DNA of 64,000 bases, taken from contig NZ_CP080649.1 in the NCBI RefSeq assembly GCF_019603315.1, positions 2,180,176-2,244,175 of the forward strand, in the 5' to 3' direction. Shown piece by piece: positions 16,179 to 26,800 of the stretch. The translations under genes were made by a program, and so were the position numbers. The notes beneath the pieces were generated by a model. It did not search any database. It saw nothing but the letters and a program-made list of their open reading frames with translations, and was not told where the DNA came from. How positions within the stretch are numbered: position 1 is the stretch's first letter; the number at the start of each line of letters is the position of its first letter. This DNA comes from Ruficoccus sp. ZRK36. GTDB taxonomy: Bacteria > Verrucomicrobiota > Verrucomicrobiia > Opitutales > Cerasicoccaceae.

Positions 16179-17270
16179 TTAGAACAGGACGCTGATGTCG
16201 ACAGCACCGAACCACTGGCCGCCGCTCTCACCGTCAAATTCGTTGGAGCGCCAGTTCATGGTAAAGGTGGTTAGGACGGGGCCGAGGCTCATGCCGACGC
16301 CACCGTTAAAGTCGCCCACCCAGTTCTTCATGCCGATGCTGGCACTGTTTGCGAAGGTGTTGCCCTGGAGGAAAATGTTGCGGCCCATGATGTACTGCTG
16401 GGTGCCGACGAAGCCATAAATACTCAGGTCCATCCCGTCACTCAGACGGGGGTCGCCGTCGTCCACCGGGTTGGCGTAGGTGCCAGCGGAGCGGATCAGC
16501 GAGGTGCCGTAGTCGTGGGGGATGTTGTAGCCGGCGCGCAGCATAAAGCCAGCGTTACCGTAGACGTACACGTTACCGGCGGTGAACCCGGCATTACCGA
16601 CGAAGTCCGCGCCAAAGGTCCGCTTGGTTTCCTCTGTCAGCACAAAGCGCCAGTAGCGCTGCCAGGACAGATTGAAGGCAAATTCGTTGGCGAGCTGGTT
16701 GCTCCAGCCCATCGGCTCATGTCCGCCAAGGATGTCCTTGTGGATGAACTTCTGGGCAGCCTCGGCGCCGGAGTAAGAACCCACCACGCCGAAGGAAAGC
16801 TCGAACACGTCCATGCGGTTCTCGCCCTGTACGATAAAGGACGGGGCCAGGTAGAGCCAGCCCGCCCATGGGCGCTGCGTCGGCTGCGGGGTGGCGATGT
16901 CGATATTCTCGGGCGCGTACATGTTTTGCCCGATGTTGAAGCTCACCCGGTACAGATTATTTTCGTAATCCTCGGAAAAGGGAAGGGTGCTGACCAGGAA
17001 CTGTGCCCAGCTGGGGAGCTTGGAGGAGAAGCGGTCCTGCGCCCAGTCTTCGCTGCTCAGGGGCGTATCCCACGTACGCACGTCAGCCAGCGTCCAAGCG
17101 ACCTGCATGCCGTTGGTGTACCATTTATCGGTCCCGGCAAAGACGTCATTCTCCCACTTAAGGGTGAGGGTGTCACTTGAGGCAGCCTTGCCGTTCTTTA
17201 TCAAGCTATCCTGAGCATTGGCAGTTACGGCCAGGCACAGGAATACAAAAGCAGCATACAGTTTTTTCAT
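16179..17270 (-). CDS. LpxR-family lipid A deacylase-like outer membrane protein
   Basis: The 363-aa product has a Sec signal (MKKLYAAFVFLCLAVTANAQ) and then the opening motif of the LpxR/DUF2219 family: TLKWENDVFAGTDKWYTNG (about residues 37-55), where the Asn-Asp and Tyr-Thr-Asn-Gly residues are conserved. The remainder alternates short beta strands, as in a 12-stranded barrel, and ends in Phe. LpxR removes the 3' acyloxyacyl chain of lipid A in the outer membrane, a calcium-dependent reaction; I infer the same class of activity without proof of substrate. The downstream 217 bp carries a small hairpin GGCTCCA...TGGAGCC near 16132-16152 but no T-run. Confidence 0.78.
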   Translation of the reverse strand: MKKLYAAFVFLCLAVTANAQDSLIKNGKAASSDTLTLKWENDVFAGTDKWYTNGMQVAWTLADVRTWDTPLSSEDWAQDRFSSKLPSWAQFLVSTLPFSEDYENNLYRVSFNIGQNMYAPENIDIATPQPTQRPWAGWLYLAPSFIVQGENRMDVFELSFGVVGSYSGAEAAQKFIHKDILGGHEPMGWSNQLANEFAFNLSWQRYWRFVLTEETKRTFGADFVGNAGFTAGNVYVYGNAGFMLRAGYNIPHDYGTSLIRSAGTYANPVDDGDPRLSDGMDLSIYGFVGTQQYIMGRNIFLQGNTFANSASIGMKNWVGDFNGGVGMSLGPVLTTFTMNWRSNEFDGESGGQWFGAVDISVLF

Positions 17271-17668
17271 GGGAGTCAGACCAATCTAGCGAATTGTAAC
17301 AATTTAGGTAACTTTATAGATGCCAAGCGGCTACAGGGATGGCAAACGTTTTTTGCAGTGCGTATAGCGGCAAAAAAACCTGTTATTTCTGTGTAAAATA
17401 TTAAGCGCTTGGAACTCGAGACCAGCTTTATTCAGTCGATAAAACGTCGGATGTCAGAATGTCATTATTCAAATTTTTATTTTATTAATATACCGGACTG
17501 TCAAGCAATTGCTTTGGGTTGGCCTAAAAAAAGCGATCAGTTGGAGACCTCTGTTGGGCTCCATACGTGCGGGAAACTTAGGGTGGCATACGTGACAAAA
17601 ACGACCCTTTCTGTGGATTTATGAGTTGAATCCCTTCATTATGCCCCTATTACGTTACTGCTTTGCGT
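17271..17668. other. Non-coding gap upstream of the LpxR-like gene
   Basis: About 400 bp holding the promoter region of the LpxR-like gene on the minus strand and the upstream region of tRNA-Ser on the plus strand. A 71-codon open frame (17409-17624) has no ribosome-binding site, no recognisable motif and biased composition, so I do not call it. I see no clear terminator or repeat. Confidence 0.5.
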
Positions 17669-17756
<88 letters not shown>

Positions 17757-17849
17757 CTGTTGTGGACATGGTGATATTTAAAGGCTAGGCCTAAGGTATT
17801 TAATACCGTTCCCATCACTTCAGCCCCCACAACAGCGACTAACGCTCCC

Positions 17850-18260
17850 ATGATTGAGCAGGATATCTATTCGAACCTGTCAGTGATCCCGATTGGAATC
17901 GACGGGCATCAATGGCACTCGGCCGAGCAATACTATCAGGCCGAGAAATTCACTGATGCGGCAATCATCGACAAAATCAAGGCGTGCGAGAACCCCTACC
18001 TGTGCGCAGCCCTCGGCCAAACCCGCAACTACCCCCTACGCGCAGACTGGGAGCAGGTGAAAGTCGCCACCATGGAACGCGCGATCCGGGCACGCTTCAA
18101 GCAGCACCCTGAGATGGCCGAACGCCTGAAGAGCAGCACTGGTCGGCTCTACGACCATATGGCTGCCGACGACTTCTGGGGCATCGGTGCTGATGGCCGA
18201 GGCGAAAACACCACCGGTAGCATCTTGATGCGGATTCGTGACGAGCTGAACCAGGGCTGA
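17850..18260 (+). CDS. NADAR-family protein
   Basis: The 136-aa protein shows the NADAR (DUF1768/YbiA-like) pattern in order: NLSVIPIGIDGHQWHSAEQYYQAEKF (residues 9-34), a G-x-T-R-N-Y-P-L-R-DW stretch (about 57-69), KQHPEMAERLKSSTGR (about 88-103) and DDFWGIGADGRGENTTGSIL (about 112-131). Characterised members are N-glycosidases that act on reactive riboflavin-pathway intermediates or on ADP-ribose conjugates. The N-terminus appears a few residues short compared with the usual F-S-N-F opening. It is alone between tRNA-Ser and an AT-rich region and may be the first cargo gene of the tRNA-linked island. Confidence 0.82.
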   Translation: MIEQDIYSNLSVIPIGIDGHQWHSAEQYYQAEKFTDAAIIDKIKACENPYLCAALGQTRNYPLRADWEQVKVATMERAIRARFKQHPEMAERLKSSTGRLYDHMAADDFWGIGADGRGENTTGSILMRIRDELNQG

Positions 18261-18315
18261 TCAAAAGCACTCGCTCTGATCAGCTATCGGTCAGCCCCCT
18301 GCTACATCTGCAAGT

Positions 18316-18336
18316 TGATCTATATAATATAGATCA
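18316..18336. repeat. 21-bp perfect AT-rich palindrome
   Basis: Arms TGATCTATAT and ATATAGATCA flank a single A, 55 bp past the NADAR stop. There is no T-run, so it looks more like a protein-binding or recombination site than a terminator. Confidence 0.5.
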
Positions 18337-18483
18337 GCAAGGTCGGCCGCTACACCGTAAAAGAGCATAAAAAGAGCACAGCCGTTGGCGTGGCATTCTA
18401 GCGTGACGTGCAAACTCTCCCTGCGAGATAGAGGCCACATCAGCCAGGTTCGCAGTCCCGTAGGGGCAACGGCCTCATTCGGA

Positions 18484-18740
18484 TCAAACGCCGAGCGCTT
18501 GTGGCTGGACGCATGGTAAGGAAATACGAACAGCTTTGGAGCGATTTATCCCTTCAGAGCAGGATGTAAATCCAAGAAAGCCCTTCGACAGGCTCAGGGC
18601 ATTGCTTCGCCATCTACACTTCGTTCCGTTGACGCGTTTGATCCCTTCGGGCAGTTCCATGCAAGTGTTGCAAACTTCACGTTGTGGGCCTGCCATGAGC
18701 AAGCGCAGCGCGTCGAATGGCGGAGAGGGAGGGACTCGGA
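18484..18740 (-). repeat. Interspersed repeat containing a tRNA-Ser 3'-end fragment
   Basis: Read on the minus strand, this segment begins with TCCCTCCCTCTCCGCCA, identical to the last 17 nt of the tRNA-Ser at 17740-17756 but inverted, and continues with a GC-rich tract including the REP-like CCCTTCGACAGGCTCAGGGC at 18581-18600 (plus strand). An open frame of 92 codons crosses it but reads as low-complexity, not protein-like. From memory, similar tRNA-Ser-linked tracts recur in Verrucomicrobia and Bacteroidetes genomes, which suggests a non-autonomous mobile or repair-derived element. Confidence 0.55.
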
Positions 18741-18880
18741 TAATAATCCCTAACTCATTCATAGTTAATATACTTAGACTTTGATGGCCCCGGAGTCAAG
18801 GTATAATTAAGGTCTTTGAGTTGAGGCGAGTTGTACCCAGTGGCATGAGGGGTATGCTTATAATCTCGTCGATGCTCTGG

Positions 18881-19303
18881 CTAAGTCGTCAATTGGCCTA
18901 GCTTTCCGAGTCGAACGTTGCAGAACTTGCCAACAGCAACGGAGTTGTTGATCTCTAGAATCCATCCTATCATGGCTCTCTTAACCTCCCGATGCACGAT
19001 GGTCGCGACCTTGGTCCCGTTTGTGAAATGAATAGTGACTTTTCTCGAATGCTCCTTTGTTTGCAGCCAATAGACGGATTCAGGCTGATTTATCGCCTTC
19101 TCAATGTAATAATGCTGTCGGCCTGCTTTATAGAAACGCATCCCTACCAGCGCCAGGAGAACCAACGACGCAGGTATCCAAATTCGCCCTTCGGGAAGAA
19201 CGCATAGAAATGCGCTCAGCGTTACACTGGTTAAGAACGTACACAAATAAGCCCGGTTTTCTGCTCTAAACCTCCGCGTCATTGTCTGGAAAATATTATC
19301 CAT
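18881..19303 (-). CDS. Hypothetical membrane protein (140 aa)
   Basis: The 140-aa product has two membrane segments close together (about residues 18-37 and 40-58) followed by a soluble domain of about 80 residues with alternating strands (SRKVTIHFTNGTKVATIVHR). I do not recognise the family. It is AT-rich compared with the chromosomal genes to the left, runs in the same direction as the next three small genes and the RHS gene, and may belong to the variable region downstream of that RHS locus, where immunity genes are often found. Confidence 0.55.
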   Translation of the reverse strand: MDNIFQTMTRRFRAENRAYLCTFLTSVTLSAFLCVLPEGRIWIPASLVLLALVGMRFYKAGRQHYYIEKAINQPESVYWLQTKEHSRKVTIHFTNGTKVATIVHREVKRAMIGWILEINNSVAVGKFCNVRLGKLGQLTT

Positions 19304-19375
19304 TGTGAACTCACATTCTTACTCCCATGAGATGGTTTTCAACGTTTTTTGGCTGATGAGTGAGTCAGCTAAACC

Positions 19376-19597
19376 CTAGATGAAGGACAAAAGAGGAACC
19401 AGCGAACTAATGTAGCACCGATTAAAGACGGTAAATGTCATTTGGGTCCCAATGAAATAGCCTATCGTGATATTGAGGAAATTCCTCAGAATTATATCCG
19501 ACGTTGCTTGATCCATCTGCATAATGCTCAGGAGCAAGAGAAGAATCAACAATCCGCCCACATAACATGCTACCCCTTTAAGCTTTCTGATTTCCAT
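19376..19597 (-). CDS. Hypothetical small membrane protein (73 aa)
   Basis: The protein has a membrane helix at about residues 10-28 (CYVGGLLILLLLLSIMQM) and a second hydrophobic stretch near the C-terminus. No domain is recognised. It starts 3 bp after the stop of the 306-aa gene on the same strand, so the two are likely co-transcribed. Confidence 0.45.
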   Translation of the reverse strand: MEIRKLKGVACYVGGLLILLLLLSIMQMDQATSDIILRNFLNITIGYFIGTQMTFTVFNRCYISSLVPLLSFI

Positions 19598-19600
19598 GTA

Positions 19601-20521
19601 CTATCTGCTCTTTCGCTTGATGATCTGGACATATGAATAAACGTCGTCGGCCTCTTTCCATTCTTTTAGACCAATCGCTATCCTGACTTGGTTTCTAGTG
19701 GGCCATTCTTCATAAATTTCACCGGTCTTTCCTGCGTTTTTCCCACGGATGATCTGTACTATATCCCCCTTGTGAAATGGCCCCCCATTGCACTTTGCGC
19801 AAATACGGAAAAGGATATGTAACAACAGGCAGGTAACCATCGTTCCACCGCCCGCAGAAACAGGAATCAAGACAATGAGATGCCCCCATTGGGGATAGGC
19901 TGGATAGGCAAGGAGTATTGCAATTAGCAGAGCAGTACAAAGGAACAGCGCCGTCCACGCTACTTCAATGGCAAAGAATTTTTGGATAAGATTGGGCTTC
20001 CTGAGAGAAATGCCGGTCGTCTCAACACGTGAAAAGTTCGGCGGACGTGGTGGTTCCACCTTTTTGAATATGGCGATGTGCCTGCCTATTTTTTTGTCGC
20101 TCCACCAATCCTGCACTTCTGGAAACAGGCTCATGAGTTCATCCACCGTAGAATCCTCGTTGTTTTTTTGGGGAATAATTCGCCTTAGCAGGCTACCGCC
20201 TCTACCAAAGTAGGCCAACATTGCTCCGCTCAGGAGCCTTCCCCTTGATAGGACAAAGTGGTCCGGTAATATTGTGTCGGCAGAAAAGTGCTTACTGCCC
20301 CAATCCACTCCCGCTTGGGGGACTTCCGCGAATTCCAAGGTGAATCTTTTGTTTTTGTGGACGTTTCCAAATATGGCAAAAATATGTGTTTTATCTAAAA
20401 CGCTTCTCCTGAAGGAGATTACATTTTTACAAGATGAAGAATCTCGCACAAATCCCAGGCTTTGCACGTAGGGATAAAAGCGTTCTTCCAAGCACGCTAA
20501 CAAGCTCTTTTGGCTATTCAC
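19601..20521 (-). CDS. Hypothetical membrane protein with C-terminal KOW-like segment
   Basis: The 306-aa product starts at GTG 20521. Residues 1-150 form a soluble domain (LEERFYPYVQSLGFVRDSSS) that loosely recalls DUF4304-type proteins of toxin-immunity loci; residues 185-240 contain two membrane segments; residues 245-300 contain GDIVQIIRGKNAGKTGEIYE, the pattern of a KOW motif as found in NusG and ribosomal L24/L26. A KOW motif after membrane helices is unusual. It lies downstream of the RHS gene on the same strand, so an immunity role is possible but unproven. Composition is AT-rich. Confidence 0.55.
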   Translation of the reverse strand: MNSQKSLLACLEERFYPYVQSLGFVRDSSSCKNVISFRRSVLDKTHIFAIFGNVHKNKRFTLEFAEVPQAGVDWGSKHFSADTILPDHFVLSRGRLLSGAMLAYFGRGGSLLRRIIPQKNNEDSTVDELMSLFPEVQDWWSDKKIGRHIAIFKKVEPPRPPNFSRVETTGISLRKPNLIQKFFAIEVAWTALFLCTALLIAILLAYPAYPQWGHLIVLIPVSAGGGTMVTCLLLHILFRICAKCNGGPFHKGDIVQIIRGKNAGKTGEIYEEWPTRNQVRIAIGLKEWKEADDVYSYVQIIKRKSR

Positions 20522-20628
20522 GGGGGACTACATATGCGTTTCTCAGAATCGTATGCATCAATGGTTTTTTTTGTGAAAACATAAATCCATTGGTTGGTAT
20601 TTAACCGATTGGACTTCCACTGATATAT

Positions 20629-20817
20629 CTATTTGCCGTTCTTTTTACCTATTTCTATTATTGCAAGAAAAAGGATTACGACAATCGAGATTCCAAATAC
20701 TCCTAGAAAAATACTCCCAATCAGGTTTAATGTCTCACTGTGCGTGAAGTAGCTAACGACTAAAAGAAGTATGGATATTCCAAGGAGTGATCCAAGAATT
20801 TTTGGAACTAGACCCAT
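20629..20817 (-). CDS. Small two-helix membrane protein (62 aa)
   Basis: Two membrane helices (about residues 7-24 and 31-53) with a short lysine-rich tail (EIGKKNGK). It begins 14 bp after the RHS stop on the same strand, the usual position for an immunity gene guarding against the RHS C-terminal toxin. The size and topology fit a membrane immunity protein, but no homology was recognised. Confidence 0.55.
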   Translation of the reverse strand: MGLVPKILGSLLGISILLLVVSYFTHSETLNLIGSIFLGVFGISIVVILFLAIIEIGKKNGK

Positions 20818-20831
20818 TATAAGTTACCTTT

Positions 20832-23800
20832 TTATTTGAAAGATTCAATAAACCTTGAGCCTGTAAACATTGCGTCAAGCCCATAAAAAACAGACTGTCC
20901 ATAGTTTAAACCAGTTCTTGCAAGATTTCCCGTAGCAAGATTAAGGGAACCGGCTGCGGTGTAAGCTTGACCTGTTATTGATTGCCAAGTTGTAAATGGT
21001 CCAACCGCTCTGACGGCTGTAAACGAATCGGCGGCAGTTGCGGGTATCTGCACGGCAGAATAATTGCCAGGATTCAAGCCCGTTCGAAGAGTGACCCCGA
21101 TTCCACTGGCTGAAGCGTTAGCAACTGGTCCCGCATAATTCCCTGAACTACTTACAAGTCGCTGGGTCTGATTAATTGTTAAAGCCGTTGCATCATCCGT
21201 CAGGTGAACCAACCCTTGTGTGCGGGAAAGCGAACTTGCCATCGACCCCGCTCCAAAAGTTCCGACGACACTAATGCCGGTATCCAGAAGGTTAGCACTA
21301 TTACGACTTAACCCGGCAGCCTGTAAACTCGTTGAGGTTAGCGTATCGGTTTGTTCTCCGCTGATAGCCTGACGAATGCCCGCCTGAAAAGTATCTAGTC
21401 CGTGCACTGCAACTGCTCCACCTGCAATAGCGCCAACGCCAGTCCAACTTGTAGCTGCCCCTAATGCTACACCAGCAGCCACCTCTACGGCGCCTCCAAT
21501 AGCTTTCAGAACACCGAAGGTTTGATTCCAACTCCACAGGCCAAAGGGGTCCGTATTGGAAATCGGATTCCCGTCCGCATAGGCATACCAGTTCATGCCT
21601 CCCGAGAACCCAATCGGGTCGGGATTAATGAAGCGGCGCAGATGCGGGTTGTAATAGCGCGAGCGCATGAAAAGCAGGCCGGTATCATCAGTCATCACAC
21701 CGAACTTGCCATTGTAGAGGAACGGGGTGTCGGTGGTACCCTCCCGCTTGGTCGTGATGCCATAAGGCGAGTATTCCACCCGGTCCGTTATCTCCAGTCC
21801 GTCATCGGCGACGATGGCAACAGTGCTGCCCCGGTTGTCGAAATGGTAGGTCTTGATTTCCTCGGCCTCGGATACTTCGTAAAGCAGGCCGGAGCCATAA
21901 ACGTAGTAGGTGGTTCCTTCCGGTGTAGTCCGCATGAGCGTGCGGGAAAGCGCGGCATTGGCATCGACGACATAGGTTGTCGTTTCCCCCTGATAGGTAC
22001 TGGCGATCCGGTTGCCTTCGGCGTCATACGTGTACACGTGACCATCGACTTCGGTCAGCCTGTTGCGGGCGTCGAAGGAATAGCTGACCAAGGTGTCATC
22101 CATGAGCGGCCCGCTGGTCATATTGCCATCGAGGTCGTAGGCCAGCGTGAGCCCGTTGAAAACTGAAATCCGGTTGTCCTGGTCGTAAGTGGCGCTGGCG
22201 GTCGGCAGATTGAGCGTTTCCGAGATGGGAGCCTTGAACTCGCCCGTGACTTGGCCCGCATCGTCATATTGCAGTATCGTCAGGGCAAACAGGTGGTCAT
22301 TGGCCTTGCGTTCCTCCATTCGCGTAACGCGGTCGGCATCGTCATAGACGATATGGCGACTGGTCCCATTTGGAAGATCGACCTGCGCCAGGCGTCCGGT
22401 CAGGTCATAGGTGTACGTGGTGAGGCGGTTCTGCCAGTCTGTTACCGTCTTTAGCTGATTCCTTTCATTATAGGTATAGGTCACCGTTTTGTTGCCCGGA
22501 TAGGTCAATGAAGTCAGGTTGCCGTTATCGTCATATCCGTAGCCAATGGTGTTGTCTTCGCTGTCGGTATAGCTGGTGATACGGTTCAGATCATCGAAAA
22601 CACGTGTGATGGATGCTCCATTTTCAGTAACCGTTTCAACGTTCCCCTCACTATCCAGCGTGTAGCTGGTTGTAGCAACGGGGTCGGTCTTGGTATCCAC
22701 GCGCCCGCGTTCGTCGTAGGAAAAGGTCGTGGTCTGGCCGGAAGGCTCCTCAATGCTCGCCAGCAATCCCCGGTCATTCCAGATTTGCGTGGTTGTCCGA
22801 TTGGTCGGGGTCGCAGTCGTCAACAAGCGGTTGTTCGGATCGTAAGTGAACGAGAACGTCGCGTTGCGCCGATTGAGAATGCTGGTTTGATTGCCGTTTT
22901 CATCATACCCATAAGTAATAACCTTGTCGTTGGCATCTGTCAGCGTGGTGCGGTTGCCCCTGGCATCATACCCGTAGCCGGTGTCGTATTCCAGCGGGTT
23001 GATGCTGGCGGACACACGCCCGTTTGCGTCGAACTGTGTCTGCGCGGTTTCATCGAGTGGATTGGTCGCGGCAATGACCCGTCCGGCAGCATCATAGGTG
23101 AAGGTAGTGGTACGGTCCAGCGAATCGGTGGTCGTTTCCAGCCAGTCCCGCGAGTCATACGTGTTGGTAATGATGGCGGCTCCGGCGTCTGTAGTCGGGA
23201 GCGTCGTGGTCAACAGTTTTCCGCTGGCACTGTAGGTGTAGCTGGTGACGTTGCCGTTGGAGTCCTGTTCAGAGGCCAAGTTTCCACACCCGTCGTAGGT
23301 ATTGACTGACGTTGTCGTGTCGGAATAGGTCGTGACAAGCATCTGGCGGCGATTGTTGTAAGTAAAGGTCGTCGTGAAGTTACGAGAGTTGGTATGAGAC
23401 AGCAGATCGCCTCGGGCATTGTAGATGAAGGTTTCGAAATCATCATTGGGATAGTCGATCCGATTGATGTTTCCGTAAGCATCGTAGGAATACGTCGTGG
23501 TGTTGTCGTCAGCGTCCGTAACGGTTTCCAGGTTCCCGTTGGCATCGTAGGTATTGGTCTGGACGACGATGTTTTTGGCATCTGTCACGGTGAGCACCTG
23601 ATCCTTGTCGTTGTAGGTGTAACTCATCGTGTTGCCCCGGAAATCCGTCGCGCTCTGGAGCCGAAACTCGCCGTCATAGATGTTGGAAGCAACGTTGGTT
23701 AAAGGATCAGTGGTTTCGGTCAAGTTGTTGTCCGCGTCGTAAAGGTAAGTCGTCGTTTCCTCCAGCGGGGAGGTACGTTCGACGATATGATCCTGCCCGT

Positions 23801-26800
23801 CATAGGTGCGCCAATCGGCTTGCCCGAGTGCGTTCTCAACGGACACGGCACGGCCCCGATCATCGTAATGATAGGCGATGTAGCCGCCTTGAGGGTCCAC
23901 CTCCCAGTTCACGTAGCCGCTGTAGTAGAAATTCCAGGCCATGCTGGGATCGCCCTTATTCTTCTGGATGGAAACACGACTGCGGGCGTCATACTCGTTC
24001 TGAGCGATCACCCGGCTCAAGGGGTCACGCAACTCCGTCATCCGGTGCTCGGTATCATAGACATACACCCAATCGTGGGCATCGGCATCCGTGACCGTGA
24101 CCAAGTCGTCATCCGTATAGGCGTAGTTCACTTCCCGGCCTGTGCTGTCAGAGACACGGGTAATCTTATCCCCGCTCCAAGTCAGCGAGAGTGTGCGGTT
24201 GTAGGCATCCGTGACGGTGGTGAGACGGTCATCGGCGTAGGTGAAGCTCAGGGTCTTGCCATACTGATCGCTGATGGTGGAAAGGCGGTTGTCAGCGTTG
24301 AACGTATAGGTATTGCCGTTGCGTTCAGTCAGGACGAACGGGTTTTCCCCATCCTTGGTCAGCGAAAGGGTGATCCCTGCGGGCGGAAGGTATTCGCCAT
24401 CGGGCATCCGCACAAACTCGATGCTCTGTCCACCCATCGTGACAGAGGCGCTGTTGTAGGAAAGCTGATCCACGGCCCATTTGGCGGCAAGGCTGGCGGT
24501 CAGCCATTCTTTCGGCGTGGTATGGTCGGTGTATAAATCGACAACGGCGACCACAGCCGCCAGATACGGGGCGGCCTGGTAATGTGTGGTGCTGCCGAGG
24601 GAAGCTCGCGGAGCGCTGCGCTCGGTAATGTAGGCGTCGAGATTGTGGGTCCAGCCGTACCCCAGTCCCGCCGACATATCGTAGCGACGGTTGGAATTGT
24701 AGCTGCGGGAGAAAACAAGTCCCCGAGGCGCGGACTGCCCCAACTGCAAATCCACTTTGTCCAGCATATAGGCCCCGCTCGCCATATCCACGGGCTCGCG
24801 ACTGCTATTCTGAGGCGTGGTGACAGGATCACTCACGTAGAAAATATCGGAGGAACCCGTGTCCAGGTAGCCAGACTCGTAGTAGAAATTATCGTAGTAC
24901 AGGTCGTAGTCGAAATCCATGTCAATGGTGTTATAGCCACCATTGAGGCTGTTGATTTTCATGACGTTTCCGTCAGCCTTCATGATGGCGTAAGCGTAGC
25001 CGGTCCATTGGTTCAGCGTGATGGAAGCATCGGCGGGGATCAGGACAATTCCATCCGCACTGGTGACAGCCGTATTGATTTCCGAGGTAACGGAGGCCGG
25101 ATAGCCCGCGCTTTGAAGCGTGCTCTGCAAGGAGCCGTTCCAATTGCTGCTGTCGATGCGGTAGATCGGAATATTCTGCTCGTTGGCGAGGTGAAGCACC
25201 TTGATGGTGGAAACGGCCTCATCGCCGGGAGTCTGCGATTGCTCCAAAATGCCATGCTCAAGGGCGCTGTCAAAAAGCGCAGTCACATGGTTGGAAGTGA
25301 GCCGGTCTGCCTCGTTGGTCTTAAAGGACTCGGGACCTGCGGCTTGGAGGAACATATCCACATAATAGCTCTCCTCCTGGGCGACCCTGCCAAAACGGTG
25401 AAACGCCATTGGGATAACCCCGAACTGGCTGTTCACGAATTCGTCGCTCATCCGTGTTTGTTCCATGAACGAGGCACCGGTGATATTGAGCAGTTCTGTC
25501 CGCACGCGCCAATCGGTCGCGTCAGCCCCGCCCTGAATATACCCCTGCAAGATGTCCTGCCGTTTACGGATCAGGCGCGGCCCGGCCCGGAAGCTGTAGG
25601 GAAAGGCATAGGCGTTGGTGTCGTCCTTGGCGTAGCGCGTGACCACGGGCGTACCCGTATCGTTCAAGCCGGTGTCGATAAAATTGCCCACCGCGTCGAA
25701 TTCGCCGTGGGGTTGATTCACACTCAGGGCAATATCCACCGTTGCGCCAGAAACGCTGACACTGGCAAGGCTGGCTTCATCCAGGCAAAAGTTCGCCTGA
25801 TTGCCATCGAACCACAGGGAGAGCTTCTGCCCCTGCAAGGAGTTAAGCCGGATGTCACTGTTGGTATAGCCTACGCTCGTGAACTGGCCGGTCGAGTAAT
25901 TGTACTGGCCGATGGTCACAATCAGCTTGGGCGTCCATTGTGCCGGAATGGTGGTCCATGTCGTCGTCGTCAGCCACGGAAGGCTGGTCAGGTAATCAAC
26001 ACCTTGAGTGAGTGAATAATAGTCCAGAGACGGAACAGTCAGGGGGATGTTGCGCGAGCGGCCCATGATCTCCTCGAAGGACTTGCCGGGATGATTGGTT
26101 TTCAGCCATTGAAGCAGGTTCGAGGTATAGCCGGTGAGCTCCTGCCCGATGTTGGTTTCACTCAGTCCGGTAATGGTGCTTCCCGACGCCGTTCCACCCG
26201 CCGCTGTCAGCAGTGCGGCGCGGTTGTATTGCGTGGCGGCTTTCAGGTCAATCGCTGTGCCCACTGCCTCTTGAGGCTTAAAGCACGGGTCCAATTCGTA
26301 GGGAGTCCCGTCCACGGTGACTTCGACCCAGACGTGAGGCATATCCCAGTACAGCCCATAGCCGAAGGCACTCTCAAAGGCCGGATAACCCCGGAAGATG
26401 GAGAAATTGATGCGGTTGAGAATAAACCGCCAATCATAGACATCGGTGGGGTTATTGGGGTCCCAACCTGCCGGGATGCCATACTCCGCAACGAGTTGCG
26501 CATTTGTATATTGGTCGAAAGGAAGATCCGGCCCGCCATAAAGGGCCAGTCCCTGCCAGGCTTCAAGATCCCCGTCATACACCCTTCTCACGCCGTAGCG
26601 GTAGTTGGCGGTGTAGCCTGATTCGCGCAATAGCGCAATCATCAGCGAGGAAGTATCAAAGCAGTTCCCGCTGCCCTCCAGCAGTGTCAATGTCGCTCCT
26701 TTATACGAGCCCCAATAGTGCTCATACTCGATGCGGTTCAGGCAATAATCGTAAATTTTCAGGGCGTCATACTGCAACCCCTTGGCCAATTCCTGAATCT

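Larger units (their letters stand above)
18261..18880. other. 620-bp gene-poor stretch with repeat remnants
   Basis: Beyond the 21-bp palindrome and the tRNA-linked repeat annotated separately, I see no convincing gene. Base composition falls toward the right as the AT-rich membrane-protein genes begin. Confidence 0.5.

Noticed and set aside
17409-17624. 71-aa open frame in the gap before tRNA-Ser
   Set aside because: No ribosome-binding site, no motif, no operon context.
21550-24400. Regularly spaced repeats that could suggest a CRISPR or satellite array
   Set aside because: They are degenerate YD repeats of the RHS protein and translate in one frame; there are no identical repeats with unique spacers.
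24582-26015. 477-aa open frame opposite the RHS gene
   Set aside because: Antisense to the RHS gene N-terminal half; no protein-like features.
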